DNA of 64,000 bases from CAWBRT01 sp963819175 (GTDB lineage Bacteria > Acidobacteriota > Terriglobia > Terriglobales > Acidobacteriaceae), in NCBI GenBank assembly GCA_963819175.1, contig CAWFVJ010000001.1:124001-188000 (forward strand). Direction: 5' to 3'. Positions within the stretch are counted from its first letter, which is position 1, and each line of letters starts with the position of its first letter. The position numbers and the translations under genes were made by a program. Positions 44,435-53,910 of this stretch are shown here, one piece after another. Under the pieces are notes generated by a model, which was not told the DNA's origin, made no database searches, and saw only the letters and a program-made list of their open reading frames with translations.

Positions 44435-44475
44435 AGGCCAGCCTCAACGGTCTTCACATCACATCCAAATGACAA

Positions 44476-44503
44476 AAACAGCCCGGCCAGCTCCGGGCTG
44501 TTT
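44476..44503 (+). terminator. Rho-independent terminator after trxA
   Basis: AAACAGCCCGG (44476-44486) and CCGGGCTGTTT (44493-44503) form a perfect 11-bp stem with loop CCAGCT. An A-run precedes it and TTTGCTT follows. Confidence 0.8.
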
Positions 44504-44521
44504 GCTTGAATACCAGTTTCG

Positions 44522-44717
44522 CTAGAGCAATTCCAGAGCTGGTGTACTCCGATGTTTCAGAGAGCGTCATCCCGACCGAAGCGAAGCGAAGTGGAGGGAT
44601 CTTGTGTCTTCGCGCTGTAAAGCAACACACAAGATTCCTCGACTCGCGACGCAAGGCGTCGCTTGCTCGGAATGACGTTCATCTCTTCGGGGAATAGCAT
44701 CTCTCGAACTGCTCTAG
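44522..44717 (-). repeat. MITE-1 copy D (196 bp, inverted)
   Basis: CTAGAGCAATTCCAGAGCTG at the left and GAACTGCTCTAG at the right. Interior on this strand: GCGTCATCCCGACCGAAG, GTGGAGGGATCTTGTGTC, AACACACAAGATTCCTCGAC, GCGTCGCTTGCTCGGAATG. Orientation is opposite to copies A-C. Confidence 0.78.
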
Positions 44718-44778
44718 GAGACGAACCATAAAGCAGTCGCCAAGCGGGCATGTCCTTACTCTGAAACTTCCCCCAAAT

Positions 44779-45393
44779 TTAGTATTTCCGCAGAACTCCT
44801 ATGACGCGCCCTTGCACTTGCACCTGCGTGGCCGGGACGACAATCGGCTGCATATTCGCATTCGCGGGCTGAAGCCGTATCTGTTTGCCTTCACGATAGA
44901 GGCGCTTCAGAGTGGTTTCCGAATCGCCAACCAGCGCAACCACGATTTCTCCATCGCTTGCCGACGGAACCTTTTCGACCAGCACATAGTCGCCATCGAC
45001 GATGTGCTCGTCCTGCATGGAGTCGCCGGTCACCTGCAACACGAAAACATCGCGTGAGCGCGTCAGGTCCGCGAGCGATATGGTCCCGGGATTCTCCAGT
45101 TGTTCCACCGGGCGCCCAGCCGCAATTCGCCCCACCAGCGGCAGTTCCAGTGCGGCCATCGCGGGCGCTTTCGGCCGGGTTTTTACCGGCAGCAAGTCAA
45201 TTGACCGGCTGCGATTGAAGTCCCGCTTCAGCAGACCTTTTTCTTCGAGGTTGCAGATGTGTTTGTGAACCGTCGCCAGAGAACTGAGCCCCAACCCGGC
45301 ACCGATCTCTTCAAACGAAGGGGAGTATCTTTGGCGCGCCACAAAATCTGCGATGAAGTCATACACCTGCCGTTGCCGCTTCGTCAGAGCCAT
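44779..45393 (-). CDS. lexA: LexA SOS repressor
   Basis: 204 residues. ATG 45393 (MALTKRQRQVYDFIADFVAR). N-terminal winged helix with RYSPSFEEIGAGLGLSSLAT and VHKHICNLEEKGLLKRDFN. Cleavage site Ala-Gly in LVGRIAAGRPVEQ, catalytic Ser in QVTGDSMQDEHI, catalytic Lys in DSETTLKRLYRE. Autocleaved with RecA under DNA damage. Longer frame to 45474 has no ribosome site. I could not identify a certain LexA box in the 130 bases upstream, where autoregulation would be expected. Confidence 0.96.
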   Translation of the reverse strand: MALTKRQRQVYDFIADFVARQRYSPSFEEIGAGLGLSSLATVHKHICNLEEKGLLKRDFNRSRSIDLLPVKTRPKAPAMAALELPLVGRIAAGRPVEQLENPGTISLADLTRSRDVFVLQVTGDSMQDEHIVDGDYVLVEKVPSASDGEIVVALVGDSETTLKRLYREGKQIRLQPANANMQPIVVPATQVQVQGRVIGVLRKY

Positions 45394-45569
45394 CTTTTTC
45401 CCGTCCTGGAGGCCAATATGGCGAATAAAAAGCGAAGTGTCAAGCGAAAAAGAATTAGGACAGACATGTACCATCTGGCCCTGCGGTATCGGAACTGACG
45501 TTACCTGCTCCCGCAGCTAGATCCGTGGTTAACTTCCAGTTAACAGCAAATCTGTTATTGCAGGTCTTT

Positions 45570-47562
45570 ATGCTGGGTATTCAACATTTCGGCGATTCTT
45601 CCGCAGATATCGAGAAGTACGTGCAAAAGGCTGAAAAAGCCATGCAAAGGGGCAGGCTGAAGGCGGCTCTGAGCGAGTATCTCAGGGTGCTTCGGCTTGA
45701 TCCGGCCAACGCGGGAGCGAAGGAATCGATCGCCGAGGTATATGCCTCTCTGAACCAGCCCGCCCTGGCCGCCGAGCAGCTGAGCGAGGTGTTTCATTTC
45801 TATGCGGCAAAGTCGAACCTGTCGAAAGCTACTCTGGTTTATAAGCGCCTGAGCCGCTTGCGCCCCGTGCTTCCAGATGAGGCTCTGCTGTTTGCCCAGC
45901 TCAGCGAGCGGACAAACCAGCGTGAAGCAGTGCTCGCTTACGAAGCCGCGCTTAACGGTTATCGGACACTGCGTCGCGAGGAAGAGATCTTCCAGATTTT
46001 GGAACGTCTGACTAAACTCGACCCGACCGCCGAGCGCTTCCAGCAGCTTGCCGACGCGGCTATCAAGCAGGGTCGCACGCGGGAGGCCGCCGCCGCATAC
46101 ACCGGGGTGGCGCTGGAGTTTCAGCGCCATGGAGTCGATGGCTCCGGGCAATTTGCCAAGGCTTATGAACTCGATCCGGGAAATGCGGGTGCCGCACTCG
46201 GCTATGGCGCCGCGCTGCTGGAGACCGATGCCGCGAAAGCGGTACGAATTCTGGAGCCGCTGGCGAACTATCCCTCCAGTCCGGCGGAAGCGCGCGAACC
46301 TTATGGCATTGCGCTGATGCGCGCAGGCCGGCCGATGGAAGCCGAGCCTTACCTTTGGGAGCTTTTCCAGCGCGATCCGCGCACTTGGCTGGAGAAGGTG
46401 ATCGAACTGATCGGCCACACGATCGATGCCGGCCAGGAGGAGTATGCCGTCGATCTCTCGCTGCGGTTGGAGGAGTTTCAGCGCCGGGTTGGAATGCGCC
46501 GCGAGTTTGTGGCGCTTACCAAGCGAATGGCCGGCATGAGGAATCTGGGGCCAGTCTTCCTGGAGTACCTGGCGACTTTGTATGATTCCGCCAATCATGA
46601 GACGGACCTGACAGCGACGTTGGCGAAACTTTTCGATCACTATATGTTGACGGGAGATTTCGAACGCGCCACGGGCGCCCTGGAACGCGCCGTCGAGGTC
46701 GACGCCTACGAGAGAGGGCATCAGGCGCGTCTGGAGAGCCTGCGCGGCAAGGTCGATTCAGAGCGGCTGGGAGGCCTGCACCATCGTCTGGCCGGAATCA
46801 GAACTTCGACGTTGGTCCAGGAAGAGAGCCCGCTCGCCGCGAATCATCTTGCGGTGCTGGACGACCTCATGGTTGAGGTTGAGCTCTTCTGTCGCTACTC
46901 GCTCACGGCGCGTGCCGGCGGCGTGCTGGCGAAGATACGGGAGATGTTTCCATACGAGGAGGAGCACAACGAGCGCCTTCGTGAACTTTGCCTTGCACTG
47001 GGCGTTAAGCCTCGGGGTGCGCCGGCTGTGGTCGTCCCGGCACCGGCCAGCCACCTGCCTCAGGCATACGGGCTGCTCAAACGCTCATCCTATATCGAAG
47101 TATTGCTGGCCGAAATCGGACGCGCAAAGGCACAGAAAAGTCCGCTGACGATTTTACTGATGGAATTTGCTCCCGCGAATTCCGCGCACGATGACCCTCG
47201 CGTTTGGCAGGAACTCATGCAAAATGCCGGGGAGACGCTATGCGCGCACTTGCGGCATAGTGATCTGGCTGTACGCTATGGGCCGGCGCAAATTGCCGTT
47301 CTGCTGGCAAGCACGCCCGAGAAGGACGCATCGCTGGTGATCGAAGACCTGAGGCGAGCCCTGAAAAGAGCCTCTGGCGATGAACGCGGCGGTGCTGACC
47401 GTCGGCGTAGCTGAAGCCAACATCGACGCGCTGTTCGATGCCGCAGACATCGCGACCGAAGTGATCAACCGTGTCGAGGACGCGCTGGAACAAGCTAAAT
47501 CCGCCGAAGCGGGAGCGGCGGTCGCGCTCGCTTATTCAGTCCCGACTCTCCGCCTCGCCTGA
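45570..47562 (+). CDS. TPR-repeat protein with degenerate GGDEF-like C-terminus (frameshifted)
   Basis: About 664 residues. ATG 45570 (MLGIQHFGDSSADIEKYVQK) behind AGGTCTTT is preferred; GTG 45525 is an alternative. Residues about 15-430 are alpha-helical TPR-type repeats, e.g. AMQRGRLKAALSEYLRVLRL, DPANAGAKESIAEVYASLNQ, AEKLFDHYMLTGDFERATGA-like units. The last 170 residues look like a nucleotidyl-cyclase fold (SYIEVLLAEIGRAKAQKSPL, LAVRYGPAQIAVLLASTPEK, then after a frame change near 47378 AAVLTVGVAEANIDALFDAA) but lack GGDEF. So a diguanylate-cyclase relic that may bind ligand or protein, not make c-di-GMP. Ends TLRLA. Confidence 0.75.
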
Positions 47563-47784
47563 TTCCCGCCAGCGCTGATTGCCATTTCTCGGAGGCTGCT
47601 GATAGACTCTGCTGGTTTCGTCCGCTGGGGCGGATGAAAGCATTTGAGTCTTCCTGTTTCTTACAAGTCTGTCCAAAGCCTTGATCGCCGGCACGCGCCT
47701 GGTGATTACGTTGTCTTACGAACTTGGGCGCCTTGCGCGCCAAGTGAAATCATCGATTCTTTGTACGCAATCTGGAGAGCACAC

Positions 47785-48699
47785 ATGGAGATCAAAAAAG
47801 TTGGAGTCATCGGTTGCGGACTCATGGGCAGCGGCATTGCGCAGGTAGCTGCCACGGCCGGCTTCGACGTGGTTGTGCTCGAGGCTGAGCAGCGTTTTCT
47901 CGACAAAGGCTTCGCCGGGATCGGAAAGTCGCTGGCCAAGTTTGCCGAGAAGGGGACCATCACGGAGACTCCCGAAATTGTGCGCGCCCGCATCAAAGGC
48001 ACGCTGAAGGCCGAAGATCTCGCCGCCTCCGATATCGTCATCGAGGCGATTATCGAGAACGTCGAAGAGAAGAAGAAAATGTTTGCCCGGCTCGATCAGA
48101 TCGTGCGGCACGATGCGATCTTGGCGACGAACACGTCATCGATTTCGGTGACCGAGGTCATGACCGCCGCGACGCGCCCAGAGCGATTCATCGGGATGCA
48201 TTTCTTTAATCCGGTGCCGCTGATGAAGCTGGTCGAGGTCATCCGCACGATTGCGACCGACTCAAGCGTAATGAATGCGGCCATCGCCTTCGCCGAGAAA
48301 TTGGGGAAGGTTCCGGTGCGCACCAGCGACAAGACAGGCTTTATCGTGAACCGCCTGCTTGTGCCCTACATGCTCGATGCCATTCGGGCATACGAGGAGG
48401 GCGTGGGCTCGATTAGCGATATCGATCTGGCGATGAAATTCGGCTGCGGCTATCCAATGGGACCGTTCACGTTGCTGGATTTCGTCGGGCTCGACACCAC
48501 CTATTACATTACCCACGTGATGTTCGACGAGTTCAAGGAACGGCGTTTTGCCGCGCCGGCGCTGCTCAAGCGGATGGTGTTGGCGGGATGGTATGGCAAG
48601 AAGAGCGGCAAGGGTTTCTACGACTGGTCTAACGCCGAAAAGCCAGTGCCCCAGGACGCGGCGCTCAGGGGAGAGCCGTCTAAAGTGCAAGGAGGATAA
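47785..48699 (+). CDS. 3-hydroxyacyl(butyryl)-CoA dehydrogenase
   Basis: 304 residues. ATG 47785 with GGAGAGCACAC upstream. Rossmann motif KVGVIGCGLMGSGIAQVAAT, NAD loop AIIENVEEKKKMFARLDQI, catalytic Asn/His region ILATNTSSISVTE and PERFIGMHFFNPVPLMKLVE, C-terminal TGFIVNRLLVPYMLDAIRAY and MGPFTLLDFVGLD. Oxidises 3-hydroxyacyl-CoA to 3-oxoacyl-CoA in beta-oxidation or the butanoate pathway. Followed two bases later by an enoyl-CoA hydratase whose ribosome site lies in the end of this gene. Confidence 0.95.
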   Translation: MEIKKVGVIGCGLMGSGIAQVAATAGFDVVVLEAEQRFLDKGFAGIGKSLAKFAEKGTITETPEIVRARIKGTLKAEDLAASDIVIEAIIENVEEKKKMFARLDQIVRHDAILATNTSSISVTEVMTAATRPERFIGMHFFNPVPLMKLVEVIRTIATDSSVMNAAIAFAEKLGKVPVRTSDKTGFIVNRLLVPYMLDAIRAYEEGVGSISDIDLAMKFGCGYPMGPFTLLDFVGLDTTYYITHVMFDEFKERRFAAPALLKRMVLAGWYGKKSGKGFYDWSNAEKPVPQDAALRGEPSKVQGG

Positions 48700-48701
48700 A
48701 C

Positions 48702-49505
48702 ATGTCATCGACTGTCGCCCTCGTGCCCTATGAAAATATCAGGGTCGAAAAGAAGGATCAGATCGCCTACGTCACCGTTGTGCGTCCCAAGGTGCTCAAT
48801 GCGCTCAGCATTGCCACCCTTGAAGAGTTGCGGCAGGCTTTCCACGACCTGAAGAAGGATTCCGAGGTGCGCGTTGCGATTGTCACCGGCGACGGCGACA
48901 AGTCATTTGTCGCCGGGGCGGACATTCAGGAGTTGACCGCCGAAACACCGGTCACGGGCAAAGAGTACAGCCGGCGCGGTCACGCCGTTTTCGAACTCAT
49001 CGAGAATCTTGGCAAGCCGGTGATCGCCGCAGTCAATGGCTTTGCCCTCGGTGGAGGATGCGAACTGGCCATGGCCTGCACGCTCCGCCTCGCCACTCCC
49101 AATGCCAAGTTCGGTCAGCCGGAAGTTAAGCTTGGCATCATTCCGGGATTCAACGGCACGCAGCGTCTGCCTCGGATTGTTGGCAAGGGCTTGGCGATGC
49201 AGATGCTTTTGACCGGCGACATGATTTCCGCGGAGGAGGCGCACCGCATCGGCCTCGTCAATGAAATTGTCGCGGCGGGTGAGTTGATGGACAGGGCTGA
49301 AGCGATTGCGAGAAAGATCATTGCAAATGCTCCGCTCTCGGTGCGCTACGTGATGGAGGCGGTCAACAAAGGACTGGAAGTGACCACGCAGGAAGGATCG
49401 GTTATAGAGGCCGGACTATTCGGAATTCTGTGCGCAACCGAGGACAAAGCTGAAGGCATGCGCGCTTTTCTGGAGAAACGCCCGGCGCAGTTCAAGGGCA
49501 AGTAG
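48702..49505 (+). CDS. Enoyl-CoA hydratase/isomerase (crotonase family)
   Basis: 267 residues. AAGGAGGATAAAC before the ATG. Oxyanion-hole glycines in FVAGADIQEL and VNGFALGGGCELAMACTLRL; catalytic Glu pair in FGQPEVKLGIIPGFNGTQRL. Ends RPAQFKGK. Hydrates trans-2-enoyl-CoA; with the dehydrogenase before it gives two consecutive steps of beta-oxidation. No thiolase or acyl-CoA dehydrogenase is in the window. Confidence 0.95.
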   Translation: MSSTVALVPYENIRVEKKDQIAYVTVVRPKVLNALSIATLEELRQAFHDLKKDSEVRVAIVTGDGDKSFVAGADIQELTAETPVTGKEYSRRGHAVFELIENLGKPVIAAVNGFALGGGCELAMACTLRLATPNAKFGQPEVKLGIIPGFNGTQRLPRIVGKGLAMQMLLTGDMISAEEAHRIGLVNEIVAAGELMDRAEAIARKIIANAPLSVRYVMEAVNKGLEVTTQEGSVIEAGLFGILCATEDKAEGMRAFLEKRPAQFKGK

Positions 49506-49603
49506 CGGCGGGCGGGCCATAATTCTCTTGCGTGCGCCAACTTGCGTTGGCTCGACGATAGTAGCGACGATTTCTATCCCGGTGTGGTAAAACAAAACTC
49601 GGA

Positions 49604-50443
49604 ATGATTAAGTCAATTCATCATCTGTTGCTGTCCGCCAACGCTGAGGACTATCGCGCGCTGGCGGCGTTTTTGGAGGCTCTGGGGTTCGAGCGTGGCG
49701 AAAGCTGGGAGCGTCCCCGCAGTCGCGGCATCAAGCTGCAAGCTCCCGAGTCGGGCATCGAGATCGGTATGGGCGAAGGCTTTCCGGATGCGGAATTGGT
49801 CCTTGAAGTCGACAACGCCGACATCATCTATGAGCAGGTGCATCGACTCGGATGCACCGTGGTTCAGGAGATTGCCGATTTCGACTGGGGCGCGCGCATG
49901 TTCACCGTCGAACTTCCCCAGAAGCATGGGCGGCTCGCGGTTTTCTCCTACAAGGAAGATTGGCGTCAGCCGGCGAAGCAGGGTTCGCTCAATGCCACAG
50001 GTCTTCGCTTCGCCACCGTCGTAAGCCGGTTCAACTCCTTCATCACCGAGCGTTTGCTGGCAGGCGCGCTCGATGCCTTGCGGATGTCCGGAGCCAAGAA
50101 CGAGGATATCGAGGTCGTGCGCGTTCCCGGAACGTTCGAGATACCAGCCGCGGCGCGCATGCTGGCGCAGACAGGCCGCTTCGATGCGATGGTCTGTCTG
50201 GGTTGCCTGCTCCGCGGAGACACATTTCATTATGAAGCGATCGCCAACGAAGCGACACGCGGGATCGGGCAGGCAATGCAGGAGACCAACGTCCCGATGG
50301 GGTTCGGCGTGCTGACTTGCGATACTCTGACGCAGGCAATCGATCGTGCTGGGCTCAAGGCCGGCAACAAGGGTTTTGAGGCGGCACTGGCCGCCATCGA
50401 AATGGCGAACTTAAGAAAGCTGGCTGCGGGGAAGTCCCGCTGA
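49604..50443 (+). CDS. ribH: VOC (glyoxalase-like) domain fused to 6,7-dimethyl-8-ribityllumazine synthase
   Basis: 279 residues in one frame. Residues 1-120 are a VOC/glyoxalase-bleomycin-resistance domain: MIKSIHHLLLSANAEDYRAL, LEALGFERGESWERP, DNADIIYEQVHRLGCTVVQE. After KEDWRQPAKQGSL the protein becomes lumazine synthase: LRFATVVSRFNSFITERLLA, VPGTFEIPAAARML, GCLLRGDTFHYEAIANEATR, GVLTCDTLTQAIDRAG and KGFEAALAAIEMANL, the riboflavin-pathway enzyme that condenses aminouracil with dihydroxybutanone phosphate. There is no internal start with a good ribosome site, so fusion appears real. nusB follows 23 bases later. Confidence 0.85.
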   Translation: MIKSIHHLLLSANAEDYRALAAFLEALGFERGESWERPRSRGIKLQAPESGIEIGMGEGFPDAELVLEVDNADIIYEQVHRLGCTVVQEIADFDWGARMFTVELPQKHGRLAVFSYKEDWRQPAKQGSLNATGLRFATVVSRFNSFITERLLAGALDALRMSGAKNEDIEVVRVPGTFEIPAAARMLAQTGRFDAMVCLGCLLRGDTFHYEAIANEATRGIGQAMQETNVPMGFGVLTCDTLTQAIDRAGLKAGNKGFEAALAAIEMANLRKLAAGKSR

Positions 50444-50466
50444 CGTCGGCCCCGTCCAGGAAGGTC

Positions 50467-50883
50467 ATGGGAACTCGAAGAAAATCACGCGAGCTTGCAT
50501 TGCAAATGCTGTTCCAGTCGGACATGGGCCACCAGAGCGTGGACCAGGTCGAGCGCACTTTCTGGGCGGAGCGCAGCGATCTTGAGGACAGCATTCGCGG
50601 CTTCGCCGGCGATCTGTTTCGTTTTGCCATGGATCGTTGCGAGCAGATCGACAAGATGATCGAGCAGCACACCGAACATTGGCGCATGGAGCGCATGGCG
50701 GCCGTCGATCGCAACATTTTGCGTGCGGGGGTGGCGGAGTTCCTTTGTTTTCCGAAGACGCCGAAACCCGTCGTTATTAACGAAGCATTGGAAATCGCCC
50801 GCCGATTCTCATCGCCGGAGTCGGTGCAGTTCATTAACGGCGTGCTGGACAGTGTAGCCAAGGAACTCAACACAACGCCCTGA
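50467..50883 (+). CDS. nusB: Transcription antitermination factor NusB
   Basis: 138 residues. MGTRRKSRELALQMLFQSDM and RNILRAGVAEFLCFPKTPKP, VVINEALEIARRFSSPESVQ-FINGVLD are the family hallmarks. Binds boxA RNA with S10 during rRNA transcription. Neighbouring ribH-nusB order is standard in many bacteria. Confidence 0.96.
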   Translation: MGTRRKSRELALQMLFQSDMGHQSVDQVERTFWAERSDLEDSIRGFAGDLFRFAMDRCEQIDKMIEQHTEHWRMERMAAVDRNILRAGVAEFLCFPKTPKPVVINEALEIARRFSSPESVQFINGVLDSVAKELNTTP

Positions 50884-50934
50884 AAGGGCGATCGTCATCC
50901 AGCGTTCACTTCAATTTTTTGATTCGAGGGAATC

Positions 50935-51192
50935 ATGCAATGGTCCGATGAAGCGACGGAGATCCTCGCCGAATTGTTGCGTTGCCTTCCAGCAACCGTC
51001 CGCGACGCCGTCGAGGAGAAGGCCGGCCCCAGAGCCGAAGCCATAGCCGAAGAGATGGGGGAGGAAGAGATCGCGATGGAAACCGCGGTTCGCGCCCTGG
51101 TGGAATCGACGCCCGAGAGAATGAAGCCCAAACTGCGCGAAGGCTTGACCTATCACGGCCTCGACATGGATGATTTCGAAGCAGACCTTTAG
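50935..51192 (+). CDS. PCP_red-domain-like small protein
   Basis: 85 residues, Glu/Ala-rich helical. MQWSDEATEILAELLRCLPA-TVRDAVEEKAGPRAEAIAEE follows the pattern of the PCP_red domain (W-x-EA-x-x-L-x-x-(I/L)P-x-x-x-R-x-x-x-E-x-x-A), first seen at the end of light-independent protochlorophyllide reductase subunit B and also in small stand-alone proteins of non-phototrophs. It ends DDFEADL. No chlorophyll genes are nearby. Assignment rests on motif memory. Confidence 0.55.
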   Translation: MQWSDEATEILAELLRCLPATVRDAVEEKAGPRAEAIAEEMGEEEIAMETAVRALVESTPERMKPKLREGLTYHGLDMDDFEADL

Positions 51193-51275
51193 GGCAGTTT
51201 CCAACTTGCTGTGTCCTGCTAAAACTGTCATTCCGAGCCGGCGGCCTAGCGCCGTCACCTAGTGTCGAGTTTTTC

Positions 51276-51478
51276 AGCTAGGGCAGTTCCCGGATTGGTG
51301 TAGCCGCACGGTAAGGTAGATTGGAAGCGTCATCCCGACCGAAGTGAAACGGAGTGGAGGGATCTTGTGTTTTTCAGTAGTAAAGCAACACAAAAGATTC
51401 CTCGACTCGCGTCGCAAAGCGCCGCTCGCTCGGAATGACGTTCTTTGGCGGTATATAGCAACCCGGGAACTGCTCTAG
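51276..51478 (-). repeat. MITE-1 copy E (203 bp, inverted, best preserved)
   Basis: Left arm CTAGGGCAGTTCCCGGATTG and right arm CAACCCGGGAACTGCTCTAG. Interior: GTGTAGCCGCACGGTAAGGT, GCGTCATCCCGACCGAAGTG, GATCTTGTGTTTTTCAG, AAGCAACACAAAAGATTCC, GCCGCTCGCTCGGAATGACG, TTCTTTGGCGGTATATAGCA. Best template for the family. It fills most of the gap 51193-51535, where no gene is seen. Confidence 0.85.
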
Positions 51479-51535
51479 GGCCACTCATGCCCGGACAGCT
51501 TCTTGCGATACGACACACTCGCAAGGAAACCCGCT

Positions 51536-53910
51536 CTACCGGTTGCGAATGGCGAGCAGGTTGGGCAGCGCGGCGGTTGTTCCATCTGCCTGTACAAGCC
51601 CAACCGGGCTTGCACTGACGGTGTCCGTGGCTGTGCTCACGGTTATCTCGTGCAGGAACCCGTCGCTGCCCCCGACAACGAATACGCCGCTACTGGCGGG
51701 AATGTCGCCCTTGAACCACAAGCCTGTGGCCGAGTCCTTGAGCGTGGCGCTGTTCGCCAGAGTGACGGTCGACGCCGTCAGCGAGTTCAGGGTCGTAAGG
51801 TTAACCAGGACGACGCTGCCGCTAGTGCTGGTGAGCACGGCAATGTTGCTGTCTGGCGTCACCAGGAACTGATTTACCACCGGAGAACCCAGTCCGAGGT
51901 TCTGCTTCGTCATGGATTCAAGGCCGCTCAGGGTCGGAGGACATCCGACAAACGGCACCTGCGGGGTGGCAAGTTGTACCACGTCGATTTGGTTAGGCGG
52001 GTCCAACGCCAAGATTCCTGAACCGTTGGGCAAGGCGCGGACGTTCGTAGGAGCGGTACCTGTTTGCACGTCTGCAACCGTGGAAGCCGATTGCTGGCCG
52101 CCCAAACAGCTCGGGCGCGCCGTGACGTTTGTCGACAAAGTGTCACCCGCGAGATACACAAACGGCCCACCCGCCAGGAATGCCATGTCTTTAACCGGGC
52201 TGCTGACCTTGAAAGAAGTTGAACCCACCCCGGGTGTGCCCACCGTGCCTGATGTGTAGACGTAGACGAGATTTCCCGTCGTGCCGTTCACGGCGACCCA
52301 CAGGTATCGGGAGTCGATCGAGAAATCAGCGGCAGTCGCGGTTCCTGCGACCGGGAAGGTGGCCGTCAATGCGTTCTGGCTAAGATTGATGATGCCGATT
52401 GAGTTTTGAATTTGACCCGCAACCTGCCCGAACACCGCCGCCAGTGAACCATCCGGCGATATGCTCAGCACATCTCCGTTGAACGAAAGAGTCGTGAACG
52501 GAGCAGTTGTGGAAGTGGAGGTGGACTGGGCGACCGTCGGGTCGAATAAGAACACGCCATTCGCTGATCCGAGCACGGCCTTCGTCCCCTGCCTGTTGAA
52601 CAGGAACGAGGTTGGCGCGGTAGGAAGTGCATACAGCGCGTACGCTGTGCCCGACCCGAGGTCTATAGGTAACATCTCCGTACTTTGCGAACTGGCAATG
52701 TATGCCATGGCGACATTGCTTCCTGCATAGGTGGTGACGAGTGGATTGCTGTACACCGGAAAAAGGTTCTTGTTGCAACTCGGCGGGGTGCAAGAGGCCA
52801 CAAGCAGTGCAACTCCGTCCGTGACCCGGGTGGCGGTGGCCGTCGCCAAAGGCACGGTTTGGCTGGTGCTGACGCCATTCACCGTCGTCTTGACCGTTTG
52901 TGTCTGCGCCGTGGCGGTCGCTGCGTAGAGATCGGTACTCAACCAACTCAGGGCGGGGTAGTTGAGTGCCAAGCTGGTCGAGGTCAGGGCAGGGTAGGTG
53001 ATGGTCGCGCCGGTTGAATCAATCACGCAGCCGAGAGGGATTGCGATCCAGCGATTGTAAACGGGCCCAAGCCACCATTGGCCGCATTCGGTGCTGTCAG
53101 CGTTATCGAGTTGACAGGGCAAGTCGTAAATGGCACTGCCGGACTGTTGACGCCGGCGGTCGAGGCAAAAATGTTCGCCTGCCCCGGACCAATAGGTGTA
53201 ACCGTCCCGGCAGGCAATGCTGCCGAGGTGCTGACCAAGGTTCCGGAGGAGGAGCTGACCGACGCCGCGGAGGTGGCGATGGTGGCAATGGTGGTATCGC
53301 TGCTGGACCATTGGAAGGGAAGCGAATGGTCGACAGTCGCTCCGGTACTCGCAGTCAGGTCGCGAGTGATGTCGCACGGCGCGGCTCCCAACCCGAGGCT
53401 TGTGCAAAGAGTCTGGTTGTTGCTATAAGCAGTCGCCTGGAATTGCGGCAGCTGCGACGTGCTGGTAGCTAGCGATAACGAGGTGCAGCTCGCCGGAGAC
53501 TTGGTAATCACGACGCTGTCCACCTGTTCGTGAACATAAGCCTGAACGCTTGCGGTGATAGTCTGCGCGGTGACGGTAATGGTTGCGGTCGCAGGTACGA
53601 GGCTCGCAGGTTTGCTGCAGGTGACGAAGTTGGCGTCCCAAGTGCCGCCGCAGAGCGCTCCAGAGGGAGCTATGGAGACCGCCGATGTGTTGCTGGACGC
53701 AAACGCAAAGCTGGTACTCACGGCGGCATTGTTGTTATTGACCGCGGAAGCCGACAGTTGTAGCACTTGGCCATAAGCCACTGAGACCGGCGAGGGTGTC
53801 ACCGTGATGCTGGCAACTTTGCCGGCGGAGCAACCACAACCTGGCAAAATTGAGACAATACAGGACAGCAGGAGAGCCAAAGAAGCAAATGCCGTTCGCG
53901 ACCGCCGCAT
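51536..53910 (-). CDS. Large surface lipoprotein with Ig-like domains and beta-propeller-like C-terminus (frameshifted)
   Basis: About 790 residues. ATG 53910 (MRRSRTAFASLALLLSCIVS) with a lipobox ILPGC, then SAGKVASITVTPSPVSVAYG, the opening of a bacterial Ig-like (Big_2) domain; at least two more Ig-like units follow, rich in Ser/Thr/Ala (SSSDTTIATIATSAASVSS). A frame change near 53050 leads to a long beta-rich region with repeated NGTTGNLVYVYTSGTVGTPG-type and SPDGSLAAVFGQVAGQIQN-type strands, like YncE/SMP-30 propellers, ending ALPNLLAIRNR. Likely anchored on the outer surface. Ligand unknown. The C-rich, low-complexity character is common in Acidobacteriota lipoproteins. Confidence 0.75.
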
